Assembly (NCBI GenBank): GCA_022495995.1
Contig: JAFEMH010001291.1
Coordinates: 1-64,000, forward strand
From: Adenophora triphylla var. japonica
Lineage: Eukaryota; Streptophyta; Magnoliopsida; Asterales; Campanulaceae
Length of the DNA stretch: 64,000 bases
Reading direction: 5' to 3'
The notes under the pieces: generated by a model
What the model saw: only the letters and a program-made list of their open reading frames with translations
Database searches by the model: none
Told to the model about the DNA's origin: nothing
Position numbers and translations under genes: made by a program
In this document: in pieces, positions 10,225-21,295 of the stretch
Numbering within the stretch: the stretch's first letter is position 1
Layout: each line of letters starts with the position of its first letter

Positions 10225-13200
10225 ATGGCGAAAACTGAGGCCCCAAAACCAAAACTCCGGCCGATTATTCGCATCGGAATCTTCATCATCTCTCACAGCT
10301 TCCTAGTTAGGTATAACTCATTTATCAATTCGTCTTCTTTCTCTACATTACTTGATTCAGCTACCCGACATTCCAGTCATAGATATATATGTATATGTAA
10401 TTATAGATTTAATTATGTTTAGCTTAAGTATGAATTGAGGTTGTTTTGGACTTCAAATTTGAATGAAAATGGCGGCTGAACTGGATATGAGTTTTATGAT
10501 TAATAATAATAGAGATTGTTGTTGTTGGATAGGCAGTGTGATTTGCTGTATGGCAGGGATTGTAGCTCTTTTGATTTTACCTGTTCTGGCCAAGAACACC
10601 TACATCTCGGAAAATGCAATAATGCCTGGTTAGTATAAACACCTTACTCTTTTATTGTATACCCAATGTTATTGAACTGAATTCCTTGAACATTTTTATG
10701 TGGAGCTTGTGATTTTCTCCCGTGCTTGCTCCTGTCCGCGTTGGCCGCTTTGGTTCATTATATTACTTGAATTTTGAATGTGGGAGTAGATAGAAAAGTT
10801 TGTTGAAAAAGTCGAAAGATTAGCAATGTAGAGCTTGAAGGGTTTACAATTTTTAGTTTCCTGCTTCAATTTCTGCAAAATTAAAAGCTGACACAAGTCA
10901 CACTAAGTATTGGTTCAGTATGCAATAACAGTTATTCTGCTTCCATGTCATTTTAGTACGAATACTGTTTGATAATAGTTCAAATAGCATTCAAAGAATC
11001 TGTTTATCAAAGAAACACTGAAGCACCTAATGTAGTTGGATATTTTTCTAGTGTTTACTTTCTTACTCATTGTTGGATTACGGATTATGGATCTATGGAT
11101 CTCAATTAGGAAATGTCAAAGTGGGATACTGTTGTTCTTCATCTTATATTTATTTCTCACGCTGGTAATTAGAATTACTATTTCCTTTCTGGAATGGACC
11201 CGGGATACTCATTAGCAGTTGTTAGAAAGAGATTCCATGGGGAGAACTCTTACGATGGTGAAATTGATGAATTTATCACTTCAAAAGGATCCTTAATAGG
11301 AGTCATTGGGGAACTTGATACATCGTAACATAGATGGATCCTTTTGTTGAGGCGATCTGGTAACTATCTTTATGATTTCCCTGATAGATTTCCCCTAAAT
11401 TCAAAACTATGTCTCTCTCTGCTCAATTATACTTAAATGATGTCAATATCTTTGTTCCACAGGTTCTGCAAGTCCCATGCTATCTAATCAGGATATCTCA
11501 GGGGCAGATAGATTTGTCAAAGAGATAACTAGCTTGAATTCGAGACATCCACTCACATGCATGTATGTACTTTCTCCAATTTTCGGTGTATTCAATAGTT
11601 TGTTCAAACTTCTCATGTTTGAGCTCATAGTGTGAATTACTAATTCAAAGCTAAGCAGCATAGTTGGGTTAGTAAAAACTTCACCTCGTAGTTTCCAGTT
11701 TGCGCTTGATAATCAACTTATGACCAAGGTTCTAGAGATTTGGTAGGCTGACATCTTTCTCGTTTTTCATGCTATACATGTTTCTATACTTCCACGAACT
11801 GCAGTTGTTAGAAGATTTACTAATTAAGTTTATTGACCAATCTACTAAAGGTGTTTCTCTTTTCTTTTGTTCGGGTCTTGTTTGAGCTAATTTACTATAA
11901 GCTCTGTACAAGTTTCTCAACTACCTGATTTGAGTGTGATTTATATGTATTCCTACATTGCAAAAACGGACACTATAATGAATCTCTTTCTTAACATTTT
12001 TACTTTTAAATCTCAGATAATCTTTAAAGGTGAAGTTGAAATAAACCAGTGCATGCAATCCGTTTAGTTACTACCCCGTTTTGCTATTGCTCAACTATCA
12101 CTCTTAACTCTTCTTGGGGGAGTGCTCTATGTAGCTTCAGTAGGAAAATCTGGTTATAGTACTCTCCATGTTTGATGCCGAGTTTATTGCCAAATGGCCC
12201 TGCGTACTATTCAGTTTTTATATATTGTCATGTGTACTGTTCAAAGTAACCTGTATACTATTGATTAATTAATTAAAATAACCAAAATCGTTAATAAATG
12301 ACCTATTTATCCTTAGTGTTCCATTTTTGTTTTTTAAAAAATCAAAAATGATTTTTTTCTTATTTTTTTACTTTATTGTGGCCGGCCCACCCAATTAGTT
12401 TACCCAACCCAAATCAAATGCAGAAAACCCTAACCCCTTTACCAAATCTCTTCACCTCTCTCCCTCACACACACTAAAACACACAATTCGTTGCACCTTC
12501 ACGAATTCGCCCGAGAGCCTCACCAAGTTCCAGGATTTTTCTTTGGCCTACCAAGAATGTAGCAGCAAAAGAATACCAGCTTTGGACTCCCCTCAAGAAG
12601 ATGAAGCCATCACCACCAAAATCAACCTCATCGGACTTAAGATGTGCTGCCAATCACCACCGTCAAATCCGTCGGCCTCCTTCATTCACCGGCGAAACTC
12701 TGACACGACAAACGAACATAGAACGTCACAGACTGATGCGCGTCTCCATGACGAAACTAATGGTGTAAAAATCACCATTATCAGCCTAAAACTTGACACC
12801 GACTACCTTTCTTCGGCGACCTTTCTGTGTGTGTTTTAGTGTGTACGAAGGAGAGAGAGAGAGGGGAAAGGTTGCCGTAACATTTCACTCGCCACTAAAA
12901 TTCAGCTTGATTCGTGAATGGAGTGGGGGATAAAGGGGAAGGGAAATGATCGTGGTTTATAAAGGGGAATGGCCGGTTTCAATGGAGAAGAAGAATGGGT
13001 GGGGTAGACGTGAGCTAGAATGGGTAGGGGTGGGTTAATTTGGAATTTTGGGGAGTCTCAATAAAAATAAAATAAATGAGAGACAAAATCATTTTTGGAT
13101 TTTTTGGAAAAAAAAAAAAATGGAACCCCAAGGGTAAATAGGTCATTTATTAACAATTTTGGTTATTTTAATTAATTAATCAGTAGTATAGTATGCAGGT

Positions 13201-16200
13201 TAATTTGATCATTTCGATAGTACACAGGATAATATGTAAAAACGGAATAGTGTGCGGGGTCATTTAACAAGAAACTCGTTTGATGCCTTCACTTGTTTTG
13301 ACTTTTAGGATGACTAATGGTTCAGATTTGAATGCATATGCACTAGTTTAACACTTTTAGGGAAGCCAAAGCTGAAGCTTATCACGAGTGCAAACGTGGT
13401 TGCCGAAACTACAATGCATGTTTACTTTAGTTAGTTTTGGTGAATCTTTATTGACTTTTTTTTCCTCACTGCATTTTACCTCTTTGTTTAATATACTAAT
13501 ATCCGCCTCAATTCATGTTCCAGAGAAATTCCAAGACTGTTAGCACAGCACATGTCAGATTTGGGTGGCGAAGTTAATTATAACAAGTTCCAGCCTCAAT
13601 TAAAGAAATTTCATCCTCTGCACTTCTTCACTAGCCCTGATCCAGAAGTAACTAAAGTTAACTTTACTTGTTCTTCCTATGGTATTAACACTGTTGGGGT
13701 TATTAGGGCCCCACGTGGCGAAGGAAAGGACGCTATCGTATTGGTGACTCCTTATAATTCTGTCAAGATCAGTCCGGGGTGAGGCCTTATCATTGGGAAT
13801 TGCCTTCTCAGTGTTTTCTCTACTGACTCGAGTCAGCTGGCTTGCAAAAGATATTATTTGGCTGGCTGCAGACTCAAAGCATGGAGAATATGAACCAGTT
13901 GCTGCTTGGCTACAAATTATCATGCACCTTCATTTGGTCTCCTCGAGAAGCTAAATGCCAATATGTGTCACGAAGGCAGCGAAATGTATGAGTCAAGATC
14001 AATCTTTCATCGTGGTGGGACCATGGCAGCTGCTCTTATCATTAAGGTTGTAGATACAAGTGAAGAAGGTGATAAGGATGAGCTTAGCGTTTATGCCGAG
14101 GCATCAAATGGGCAGATGCCAAACCTTGACCTTTTCAATATTATGAACAATTTGGCGGTGAATGAGCAGGGTTTTCGTGTAAAGGTGGATAAGTGCTTGT
14201 ATTTGCTTGAGTCAAAGTGGCTTAAGGGGAATCTTTGAATCAGTTGGGAAAATAGTTAGAAGCTTAAATCCTCTGTGGAATTTTGGTATCCCTGAGGCAG
14301 AGTATATTGAAGGCGCTGCTACACTTGCCAACTTTCTCTATAACCAGGTAATTCTTTCTCCTTTCCTTGGGAAATTCCGGGCTTGGTAGCCCGAAGATAC
14401 GTAAATTATATGATTTCTTGCATGTTTATTACCAGGCTCGAGCCTGAACTCGACTTATTTATGGCTCTTTTTATAAATTAGTTTTAGCCAAACTTTAACA
14501 TAGGTTTCTTGGATCTTTTTTACAGTTAAGGATCGAGCTCAAACCCCAAAGCTCTGTTTGGGTTGTTAATAGACCTAGTTTCTATTAGTCACTCGAAACA
14601 TTTTCGAGAACCTATATACTGGTTGGATACTACTAAGCATCCGGGATTTTATCAATATTATTAACGTAATATCATTATTTTTTGTTGTCAGGCACTAGGT
14701 ATTCCTACTGGTCCCCATGGTGCTTTTCGTGATTATCAAGTTGATGCAGTTACCTTGGAGATCTCCCCCAAACTTTCTTCAACTTACAAGTCCAGGCAAA
14801 ATGAGTTCGTGTTTCGAGGTGGCAGGTCAGTACTTGGTTAGGAACTTAGGATCTATCTTTTCTAACCATATGAACCAAAATAGCGTTGGCTACTAAAAGT
14901 GCTTAGAAGTCAACTTTAAAACTTCTCTCAAAGTTGAAAATGGACAATCATGTAGGGATGGAGGGACTACAGATTAATAAACGTCTACGGTGGTACTGTT
15001 AGTAAAAGAGGATTTCATATGATCTTATAAAGCCGGTGGATGATTTCGATTGAATTGTCTAGACTTCATTGTTGTTTTGCAGCCTTTCTAAGACTTAATA
15101 GGTTTTTCCAATCTTCATGCCCTCTTCTATAAAGTAGGCCAAAATGCATTTTAGTGCCCAAAACTATCATCAGAATCCCACTTAGGGTCCTAAACTATAC
15201 CACGTCCTCATTAAGTCTCCAACTTATATTTTAGTGCAAACAAGATCCTCAACCTAACGTAATGTTTTTAACGAAACTCATCATTGCCACTTTATCTTTC
15301 ACAAGCTAAAGGGCTCAAACGTCTTTCATCATCAGCTAATTCTAATCAATTTATATCGTCTCCCACAACCAACAACCCATGCCTCTTTGTGATGCCGGAA
15401 AAGTGGAGAAGTCATCGGAGGTAACACAAGTGAACAAACAAGAGTTTATCGAACTCGATATTCAAAGGAATCCACCTAAGAATATTAGTCAAATTACCAC
15501 CCAAAGGCACCCAACCTAAGGGATAAGATAACTAGAAGAAATTCATCTTCTAAAACAAAGTCAAAAGACTTAATCTTTTATATAAAACTCACTATCCATT
15601 ACAATTGCACTATAAGGCTATTTATACTTAATTTGGAACATCCCTCCAAGTCTAGGAATACTAAAACTACTAAGTAGATAAACTATGAATTATTTATTTG
15701 ATGATAAGATTGACTAGAAATATGAAAGATCAAAAGACTTGTCAAAATTCGGATGAATCTGTCCACCTGCACAACACTTAGTAAAATGACCATAACTTGA
15801 TGTAGAAAACTCGGAATGATGATCCGTTTCTTGCGTATGAAACTAGACTCAATTATCTATCCAATGGTATATAATACTACTGCTGGAAATATATATTCAA
15901 TTACCAGAATGCCCTTTAAGTGAACCCAAAATTTTGGTGTTTATTATTTTAGACTACAATATCAAATCGATCTTTCCAATAGTTTCTTGAACCGAAAACC
16001 CATTCCATCAACAATGAATCTCAAGGATATATAGAGGGTTATTTCCCGCATCACTTTGTCTTTCCCAACAAACAGCCTTCTCTCCTCTCTTTCTCTATAT
16101 AAAATTTCACACCTGCACTCTTTCTTCTCTCTATCTCTCCATTAACAAACAAAGCTATCTCTCTATGTTTTTTTTTTCCTTTCCATTAAAAAATATGAAA

Positions 16201-17965
16201 TCAGTTTTTGGTTAAGTTGGGTAATGAAATATTGAAATTCCAGTGAAAAGGTATCTTTTTGCTGCGTTCTCCTTGTATTACATCTCTGCTTTTGGGAATT
16301 TTTCAGTAGGAATCAAATCGAAAGGTCTCCATGCAACTTACAAGTTCCTCTGTATTCTTCCTCACCCACATCCAGTAATATCGTATTTTTGTTTCCATGA
16401 TAACCTTAATTTCATCAGCCGATCTAAAGGAAAGATTATTTCATATTAATTCACCCAATACACATCTAATGGATCATCCATGAGCGAAACCCAAATCATT
16501 TTTCTTTTGTTATATATTCATTCTATGATGCTCGGACTCTTTGGTTTATCTCACTGGACCCTTGTCAACAACGCTAAAATAGGAGTGTCCGACACGGGTA
16601 CGGCGGGGTAAACCAAAGAGTCCGAGCACCAGAGTATTCATTACTCATTAGCTACACAATTAAAACCCTGCTTTTTATATCTTCAAATTCTTTTTAATCT
16701 CTTTCCACTTTTTTTTGTTTTAAGGTATGACACTAGTACAAAAATGGCTGACAATGGGTGGCTGGGAAAGAAAAAGAGTTGGGTTGGGACTTGGGTGACT
16801 GTGGTCTAATTGCCTGTGAACATGGTTTGAGAAAAGAAAGCATAATTTTAGGGCTAAATTTTAACACTTAAAAGCCATTTTTACCCCTTAATTTTGAACA
16901 TGGGAAGGGAACATGTCTAAGTTTCGATAAATTTTAAACTGTATGGGCCAAAACTGTATAGGTCTAGGATCCTATTTGGGCCAAAATATTAGTTGTAGAA
17001 TCTCTGTGGTACGAATTAAACTTTAGGACCTTAGTGGGATTATAGTGATAGTTTAGTTTTGGGCACCAAAATGCATTTTGGCCTTGTAAACAAGTTATCA
17101 ATGCTGTTTTCTAACTTTGCTGCACTGATGCAGGTTGATTGAGGGAGTATTACGGTCCTTAAATAACCTCCTTGAGAAGTTTCACCAATCTTTTTTCTTG
17201 TACCTCCTAACATCTCCTAGTAAATTTGTGTCCATTGGAGTTTACGTGATTGCATTCTTGCTGCTTGTTGCTCCCCTTCCAGTAGTAGCAGCTTCCCTAT
17301 TTTTCAATGCCAATAAACTTAAACCGAACTCAGAAAAAGAAAGCAAAATTTCCCCAGTAATCCTTAGATCTTGGAGATGGCTTTATGCAGCAAAAACAGT
17401 TTTTGTTGTCCATTTATGGGGTGCCTTTATTACCTTACTCCCATATTTCATATACCAAATACCCAACACCTCACCAACAAGCTGTCTTCTAGTTTGGCTT
17501 GTACTTTCAGCATCCAGCCTTGTACTTTTGCATCTCATCTTGGATTCTTCGACTCAAGTTAACGGAAAAGAGTGGGCCCTACTGAAATCAGTGACAGTTT
17601 CAACTGCGTTCATCGGTCTTTCTATAATGTCAGTAATCAACTTTGCGACAGCAGAGATTGGAGCTCTGATGATTGTACCAATGTGTTTGTTGGTGACAAA
17701 ATTAAACCACGATGTACAAGCTCCCACTTTTAGAGCTTTATCTCGGGCAGCTTGTAACTTGGTCTTGGTACCCTTTGGGTTTCCCGGGGTTGCGTTTTTT
17801 TTAGTGAAAGGTGGATTTGAAGGGGTTGACAAGTCAAACATTGGCGAGTTTTGGTATTGGCTTGAGTCACTCTGGGCATGGAATAGTGCCACTTATATTT
17901 ATATATGTACCGTTCATCTCCCTTGTTGGTTGTTATGTACATACATTTTGATGCATTCTTGTTGA
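10225..17965 (+). CDS. GAA1: GPI transamidase subunit GAA1, six exons, three frameshifts in exon 4
   Basis: GAA1 is an ER-membrane subunit of the GPI transamidase, which joins the GPI lipid anchor to proteins. Exons: 10225-10310, 10537-10628, 11463-11562, 13524-14347, 14692-14825, 17134-17965; all introns are GT-AG. The start ATG precedes [10 protein letters not shown], then the first membrane segment ([16 protein letters not shown]) and the [10 protein letters not shown] lumenal start. Exon 4 has [11 protein letters not shown] and [14 protein letters not shown]; exon 6 encodes several membrane helices and ends WNSATYIYI...HLPCWLL. Exon sizes total 2068 bases. Removing the net one-base excess gives 689 codons, close to the family length of about 700. 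Exon 4 has one extra base near 13780 (in GGGG, giving an immediate TGA), one missing base near 13913, and one extra base (or two missing) near 14225 in GGGG. Apart from these it reads cleanly, so assembly errors are as likely as a pseudogene. Confidence 0.9.
12170..13287 (+). mobile_element. Mutator-like TIR element (1.1 kb) in GAA1 intron 3
   Basis: Element 12180-13277 is flanked by a perfect 10-bp duplication GTTTGATGCC (12170-12179 and 13278-13287). Its ends are inverted repeats: left GAGTTTATTGCCAAATGGCC, right (reverse complement) GAGTTTCTTGTTAAATGACC. Similarity continues for about 120 bp through a shared TTAATTAATTAAAATAACC block. Long TIRs with 9-11 bp duplications point to the Mutator superfamily. 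The centre (12430-12900) is less AT-rich and has an open frame of 98 codons, perhaps captured gene sequence. No transposase is visible, so it is non-autonomous. Confidence 0.85.
15136..17084 (+). mobile_element. TIR element (about 1.95 kb) in GAA1 intron 5
   Basis: The ends are inverted: left AGGCCAAAATGCATTTTAGT at 15136, right (reverse complement) AGGCCAAAATGCATTTTGGT ending at 17084. The match extends about 70-100 bp with gaps (GTGCCCAAAACTATCA, ATCCCACT-AGG-TCCTAAA). I could not find a clean target duplication. It fits a non-autonomous long-TIR, Mutator-like element. The interior has no transposase and contains TA-rich and CT-rich stretches. Confidence 0.75.
16529..16628. repeat. 100-bp palindromic insertion with perfect 20-bp arms
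   Basis: TGCTCGGACTCTTTGGTTTA at 16529-16548 is repeated as an exact reverse complement at 16609-16628. It lies inside the intron 5 element and resembles a tiny fold-back MITE. TATTCATT occurs a little outside both arms (about 16516 and 16635), a possible but imperfectly placed target duplication. Confidence 0.7.
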
Positions 17966-18172
17966 CCCTTTTCCGCGCTTTAACTTGTTCCAATGTTATA
18001 TTAATAGACATGTCAAGCTTTTAGTATCAATTTTTTTTCTCGTCCGTCTGCGCTTTAACTTGTTCCAATGTTCTTGTTGACCCTTTTCTCGTCGGTCCGC
18101 GCACCTTAGTACACATCGTGTGCACCTAAGAGTAAGCAGACTCAGTCCATAAAGGATTTATAGTAATATATA

Positions 18173-18449
18173 CTCCCTCCGTCCCAATAAGAGCTTCCCT
18201 TTTTGCCATTTTGGGTGTCCCGCTAATAGCTTCCACTTTCCTTTTTTGGCAAAGGAATCTTTACTATTTCCTCCACTCATTCTCTCTCCTCATTATTTTA
18301 ATACTCACAACACTATTATAATTTACTATTCCCTCCACTCATTCTCTCTCCTATTTTCAAATTACACTCACAACATCTTTACTTCCCTCCCACTTCCTTA
18401 ATTTGCGTGATTTTAAAAAAAGTGGAAGTAATTGTTGGGACGGAGGGAG
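18173..18449. mobile_element. Stowaway MITE 1
   Basis: Starts CTCCCTCCGTCCC and ends GGGACGGAGGGAG, flanked by TA on both sides (18171-18172, 18450-18451). This is the known Stowaway (Tc1/mariner-type) structure. Length 277 bp, no coding capacity. Immediately to its right (18451-18660) is a single unpaired, degenerate Stowaway-like end, CTTCCTCCGTTCTCAC. Confidence 0.95.
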
Positions 18450-18680
18450 TACTTCCTCCGTTCTCACTTTTAACTCGCAAAAAATTGTAGAAAATGGGAA
18501 TTACGAAAAAAGTGAATATATTAAAGGGCTGAGTGTGGATAGTGGTTAAAAGAGAGAAAGTAGGATAGGAAAAAGTAATAAGTAGATAGTTATTATGAAT
18601 ATTATAAGTGAGGCTCGTTATATATATAAAAAAAATGTATCTCGTTATATTTATGAAAAAAATATATATGTATATATATA

Positions 18681-18977
18681 CTCCCTCCATCCCGTTTGAA
18701 GGGGCACAAATTTCCTTTTTGGGCGTCCCATTTGAAGGAGCACAACTCAAAAATGAAAAGTTTTTTATTACTTTTTTATTTGTGTGACCCACTTGTCATA
18801 CTCACAATAAATATACACTAACTATTCCCTACCCCACTTTCTTTTTCCTACATCACTTTTCATACTCACAACATTTATTTCATTATACACTTTTTTTTTT
18901 CCTACATTACTTTTCTTAATTCCCGTGCAAGTCAAAAAAACTTTGCCCATTCGGGCGGGAGGGTGGGACGGAGGGAG
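18681..18977. mobile_element. Stowaway MITE 2
   Basis: CTCCCTCCATCCC at 18681 pairs with GGGACGGAGGGAG ending at 18977. TA dinucleotides flank both ends. Length 297 bp. The subterminal sequence (GTTTGAAGGGGCAC / GCCCATTCGGGCGGG) is only partly paired. Confidence 0.93.
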
Positions 18978-19092
18978 TATATCATTTTGGGATATTGTAA
19001 CAATATAAAGAAACCAAATGGATATTTTTGTAACTTAATATGGAACAGTCATAATATATATATATATACTCATTTAATTACTGAACAAACAA

Positions 19093-19164
19093 GTCGTTGT
19101 AGTATAGTGGTAAGTATTCCCGCCTGTCACGCGGGTGACCCGGGTTCGATCCCCGGCAACGGCG
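19093..19164 (+). tRNA. tRNA-Asp (anticodon GUC)
   Basis: A 72-nt cloverleaf. Acceptor arms GTCGTTG and CAACGGC pair with one T-G wobble; the discriminator base is G. The A box TAGTATAGTGGT and B box GGTTCGATCCC are intact. The anticodon stem CCGCC...GCGGG holds CTGTCAC with anticodon GTC at 19126-19128. There is no intron and no CCA is encoded, as expected for a nuclear gene. The sequence upstream has CAA motifs (AACAAACAA), common before plant tRNA genes. Confidence 0.97.
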
Positions 19165-19190
19165 TCTTTTTTCTATTTTTTCTTTTTTAA
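19165..19190 (+). terminator. RNA polymerase III terminator of tRNA-Asp
   Basis: Directly after the tRNA come T runs (TCTTTTTT, then TTTTTTC and TTTTTT), the usual stop signal for RNA polymerase III. Confidence 0.9.
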
Positions 19191-19516
19191 CCATCCTCTA
19201 TGGCTGATCCGACGACCCCTTTATCTCCATCGGCCACCGCCGCCCTTTTCCTAGTCACCTCTCTCAACCTGAATTTTAAGCAGACAATGATGGTATATAA
19301 AAAGCACAAACATCAGTGTAATAAATTTTACAAATAGAGAAACTGAACAATAGATGACTTCTTCAATCCCTTTCTCAATCAATCCTCCAACCGGAACCTA
19401 TGGTGGCTACGCCGGAGCTACTACATTTCAACCCAAGTTCATCATCGAAGAAAGATAGAAGTTTTGATGGACTTGAAGAAATGGTGGCCGACAGTAGCAA
19501 AGTGACATCCGTCCTA

Positions 19517-19807
19517 CTCCCTCCGTCCCGCACGAAAAAGGGCATTTTTGTGTCTTTGCACGGATATTAAGAAAAGTGACGTAGGAAAGGAAAAAAAGTG
19601 TTTAGTGGAATAAATGTTGTGAGTGAAAGGTTATGTAGGAAAGAGAAAGTGGGGTAAGGAATAGTTAGTGGATATTTATTGAGAGAATATGACAAGTGGA
19701 TCCCACAAATAAAGAAGTAATAAAAAAATTTTCATTTTTGGGTTGTGCTCTTTCAAATGAGACGCCCAAAAAGGAAATTTGTGCCCTTTTGGATGGGACG
19801 GAGGGAG
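19517..19807. mobile_element. Stowaway MITE 3
   Basis: CTCCCTCCGTCCC at 19517 and GGGACGGAGGGAG ending at 19807, with flanking TA. Length 291 bp. The inner sequence resembles MITE 2 in reverse (GCCCAAAAAGGAAATTTGTG), so the two belong to related subfamilies. Confidence 0.94.
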
Positions 19808-19972
19808 TATTTATTTTAACTTTCTTTTTTATTCTGTCACAAGTTAATTAAGGTTTTTAGTTGTTTTATTATTTAAAATGGATAATTAGATCACTTGTCA
19901 TTATTAAAACAAAAACTTTATACCCACTTTCTCCCTCATACTTTACTTTTCATACTTATAACATTTATCTTT

Positions 19973-20150
19973 TACTCCATCCGTCCCTGAAAGATTTTTT
20001 CATTTGCCATTTTGACTTGTCCCAAAAAGTATATCCCATTTATAAACTTAGGCACGAATGTTAGTGCAAATCTATTAAGGTACAAAAAGGTGAAACTCTT
20101 CCTTAATAATTGCAAAATGATATAAATGCGACATTCTTTGCGACGGGGGT
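19973..20150. mobile_element. Degenerate Stowaway MITE 4
   Basis: The left end ACTCCATCCGTCCC and right end GCGACGGGGGTA are altered forms of the Stowaway termini. Length about 178 bp. Another lone end (CACTCCGTCTCATAATAA) lies near 20240. Confidence 0.6.
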
Positions 20151-20404
20151 ATTAATTTTGGTGGAAAGTTAAATTAAAAATATTAAATCGAACCGGAGTG
20201 AGTAATAATTGTTTTTTTCATTAATTAGAAATTATTCTCACTCCGTCTCATAATAATTTATCCATTTTGTTATTTTAGGTGTTTCAATGGCATAAGTTTC
20301 ATTTTTCCAAAAAAGAAAATATATAATATTTCTTTATTAATGAAACTCACTTGTTATACTTACAACAATATGCACTACACCTACTTTTACCTTAACTAGT
20401 ATTC

Positions 20405-20960
20405 TTAACTAGTATTGCACCCATGCAGGGCCGGTCTTGTGGTAAATGTGGCCCTAGGCCAAGAATTTGGCGAGAGTTCTCATTTTTTTTTATCCTCAAT
20501 GGTAGATGATCAATAGCATTGCAAATGATAAGTGTAAATAATTTATTTTAGTTAATTACAAGTAATTTAAAGAAATATTGCAATAAAATTTTAATGATAA
20601 TTACAAAATAGTTTTACAATTATAAAGATAATTGCAAATTATATTTAAACAAAAACAATTCAAGAAAGCCTATTGTGGAACAAATGCCAAATTAGAAGAA
20701 TTGAGACAAAAATGTAAAATGGAGAAGAAAAGCAGGCAGTAGGAATCGAACCATGGTGGAATAAACCTATAGTTGAGCTAGGAATCAAACCATGGTGGAA
20801 TAAACCTATAGTTGAGCTACTGACCACTAGGACAATATAGAACACTTGCAATAAATTGTGGCTCTAATTATTAGTATATATTTGGAGGCCCTAGGCAATG
20901 GCCTCACTTGCCTTGCCTTAGGGCCGGGCCTGCACCCATGCGATGCATGGTATAAGCAAA
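20405..20960 (-). mobile_element. Helitron-like 3' end split by the hAT MITE
   Basis: If the hAT element and one duplication are removed, the minus strand reads ...CCATGCATCGCATGGG-TGCAATA-CTAG, followed by T. A short GC-rich hairpin about 7-10 bases before CTAG with a T after it is the known Helitron 3' terminus. The 5' end (TC on the minus strand, further right) was not located. Confidence 0.45.
20418..20940. mobile_element. hAT-type MITE with 8-bp target duplication
   Basis: Element 20426-20932 is flanked by exact CACCCATG copies (20418-20425 and 20933-20940); 8-bp duplications are the hAT signature. The ends are CAGGGCCGG... and ...CCGGGCCTG, with nearby GGCCCTAGGCC / GGCCCTAGGC also inverted. 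The interior has a 41-bp direct duplication (GGAATCNAACCATGGTGG). Its reverse complement contains GGTTCGATTCCT, a tRNA B-box, next to an A-box-like CTAGTGGTCAGTAGCTCAAC, hinting at a tRNA-derived piece. No transposase. Confidence 0.88.
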
Positions 20961-21013
20961 ATTTTGTTATATTAACATATTTTGTTTAAATGATGTTATA
21001 TAATTATAATATA

Positions 21014-21295
21014 CTCCCTCCGTCCCACTATACTTGACACTTCTTTTCATTTTGGGCCGTCTCACTTCACTTGACACCTTTCAAAAATAATCAAGTTTTT
21101 ATATTTTTATATTAATGGACCCCACCACTCATTCTCTCTCTTCATTTTCCACCACTCAATTTATTCAACCAACACTACTATTTATTCCACTCATTCTCTC
21201 TCTTCATTTTCTACCACACATTTTCTTTATTTAATTGTTTCTTCTTAGTTCCCGTGCCCACTCCTTGGGTGTCAACTATAGTGGGACGGAGGGAG
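21014..21295. mobile_element. Stowaway MITE 5
   Basis: CTCCCTCCGTCCC at 21014 and GGGACGGAGGGAG ending at 21295, flanked by TA. Length 282 bp; the arms extend as CACTATACTTGACAC / GTGTCAACTATAGTG. Confidence 0.95.

Noticed and set aside
9940..10422. 160-codon frame read as one exon upstream of and into GAA1
   Set aside because: Its first 95 codons are low-complexity upstream DNA. The real start is ATG 10225, and the frame runs past the donor at 10311 into intron 1.
18963..19190. A 75-codon open frame crossing the tRNA
   Set aside because: Its last third is the tRNA-Asp sequence and the first part is the end of a MITE.
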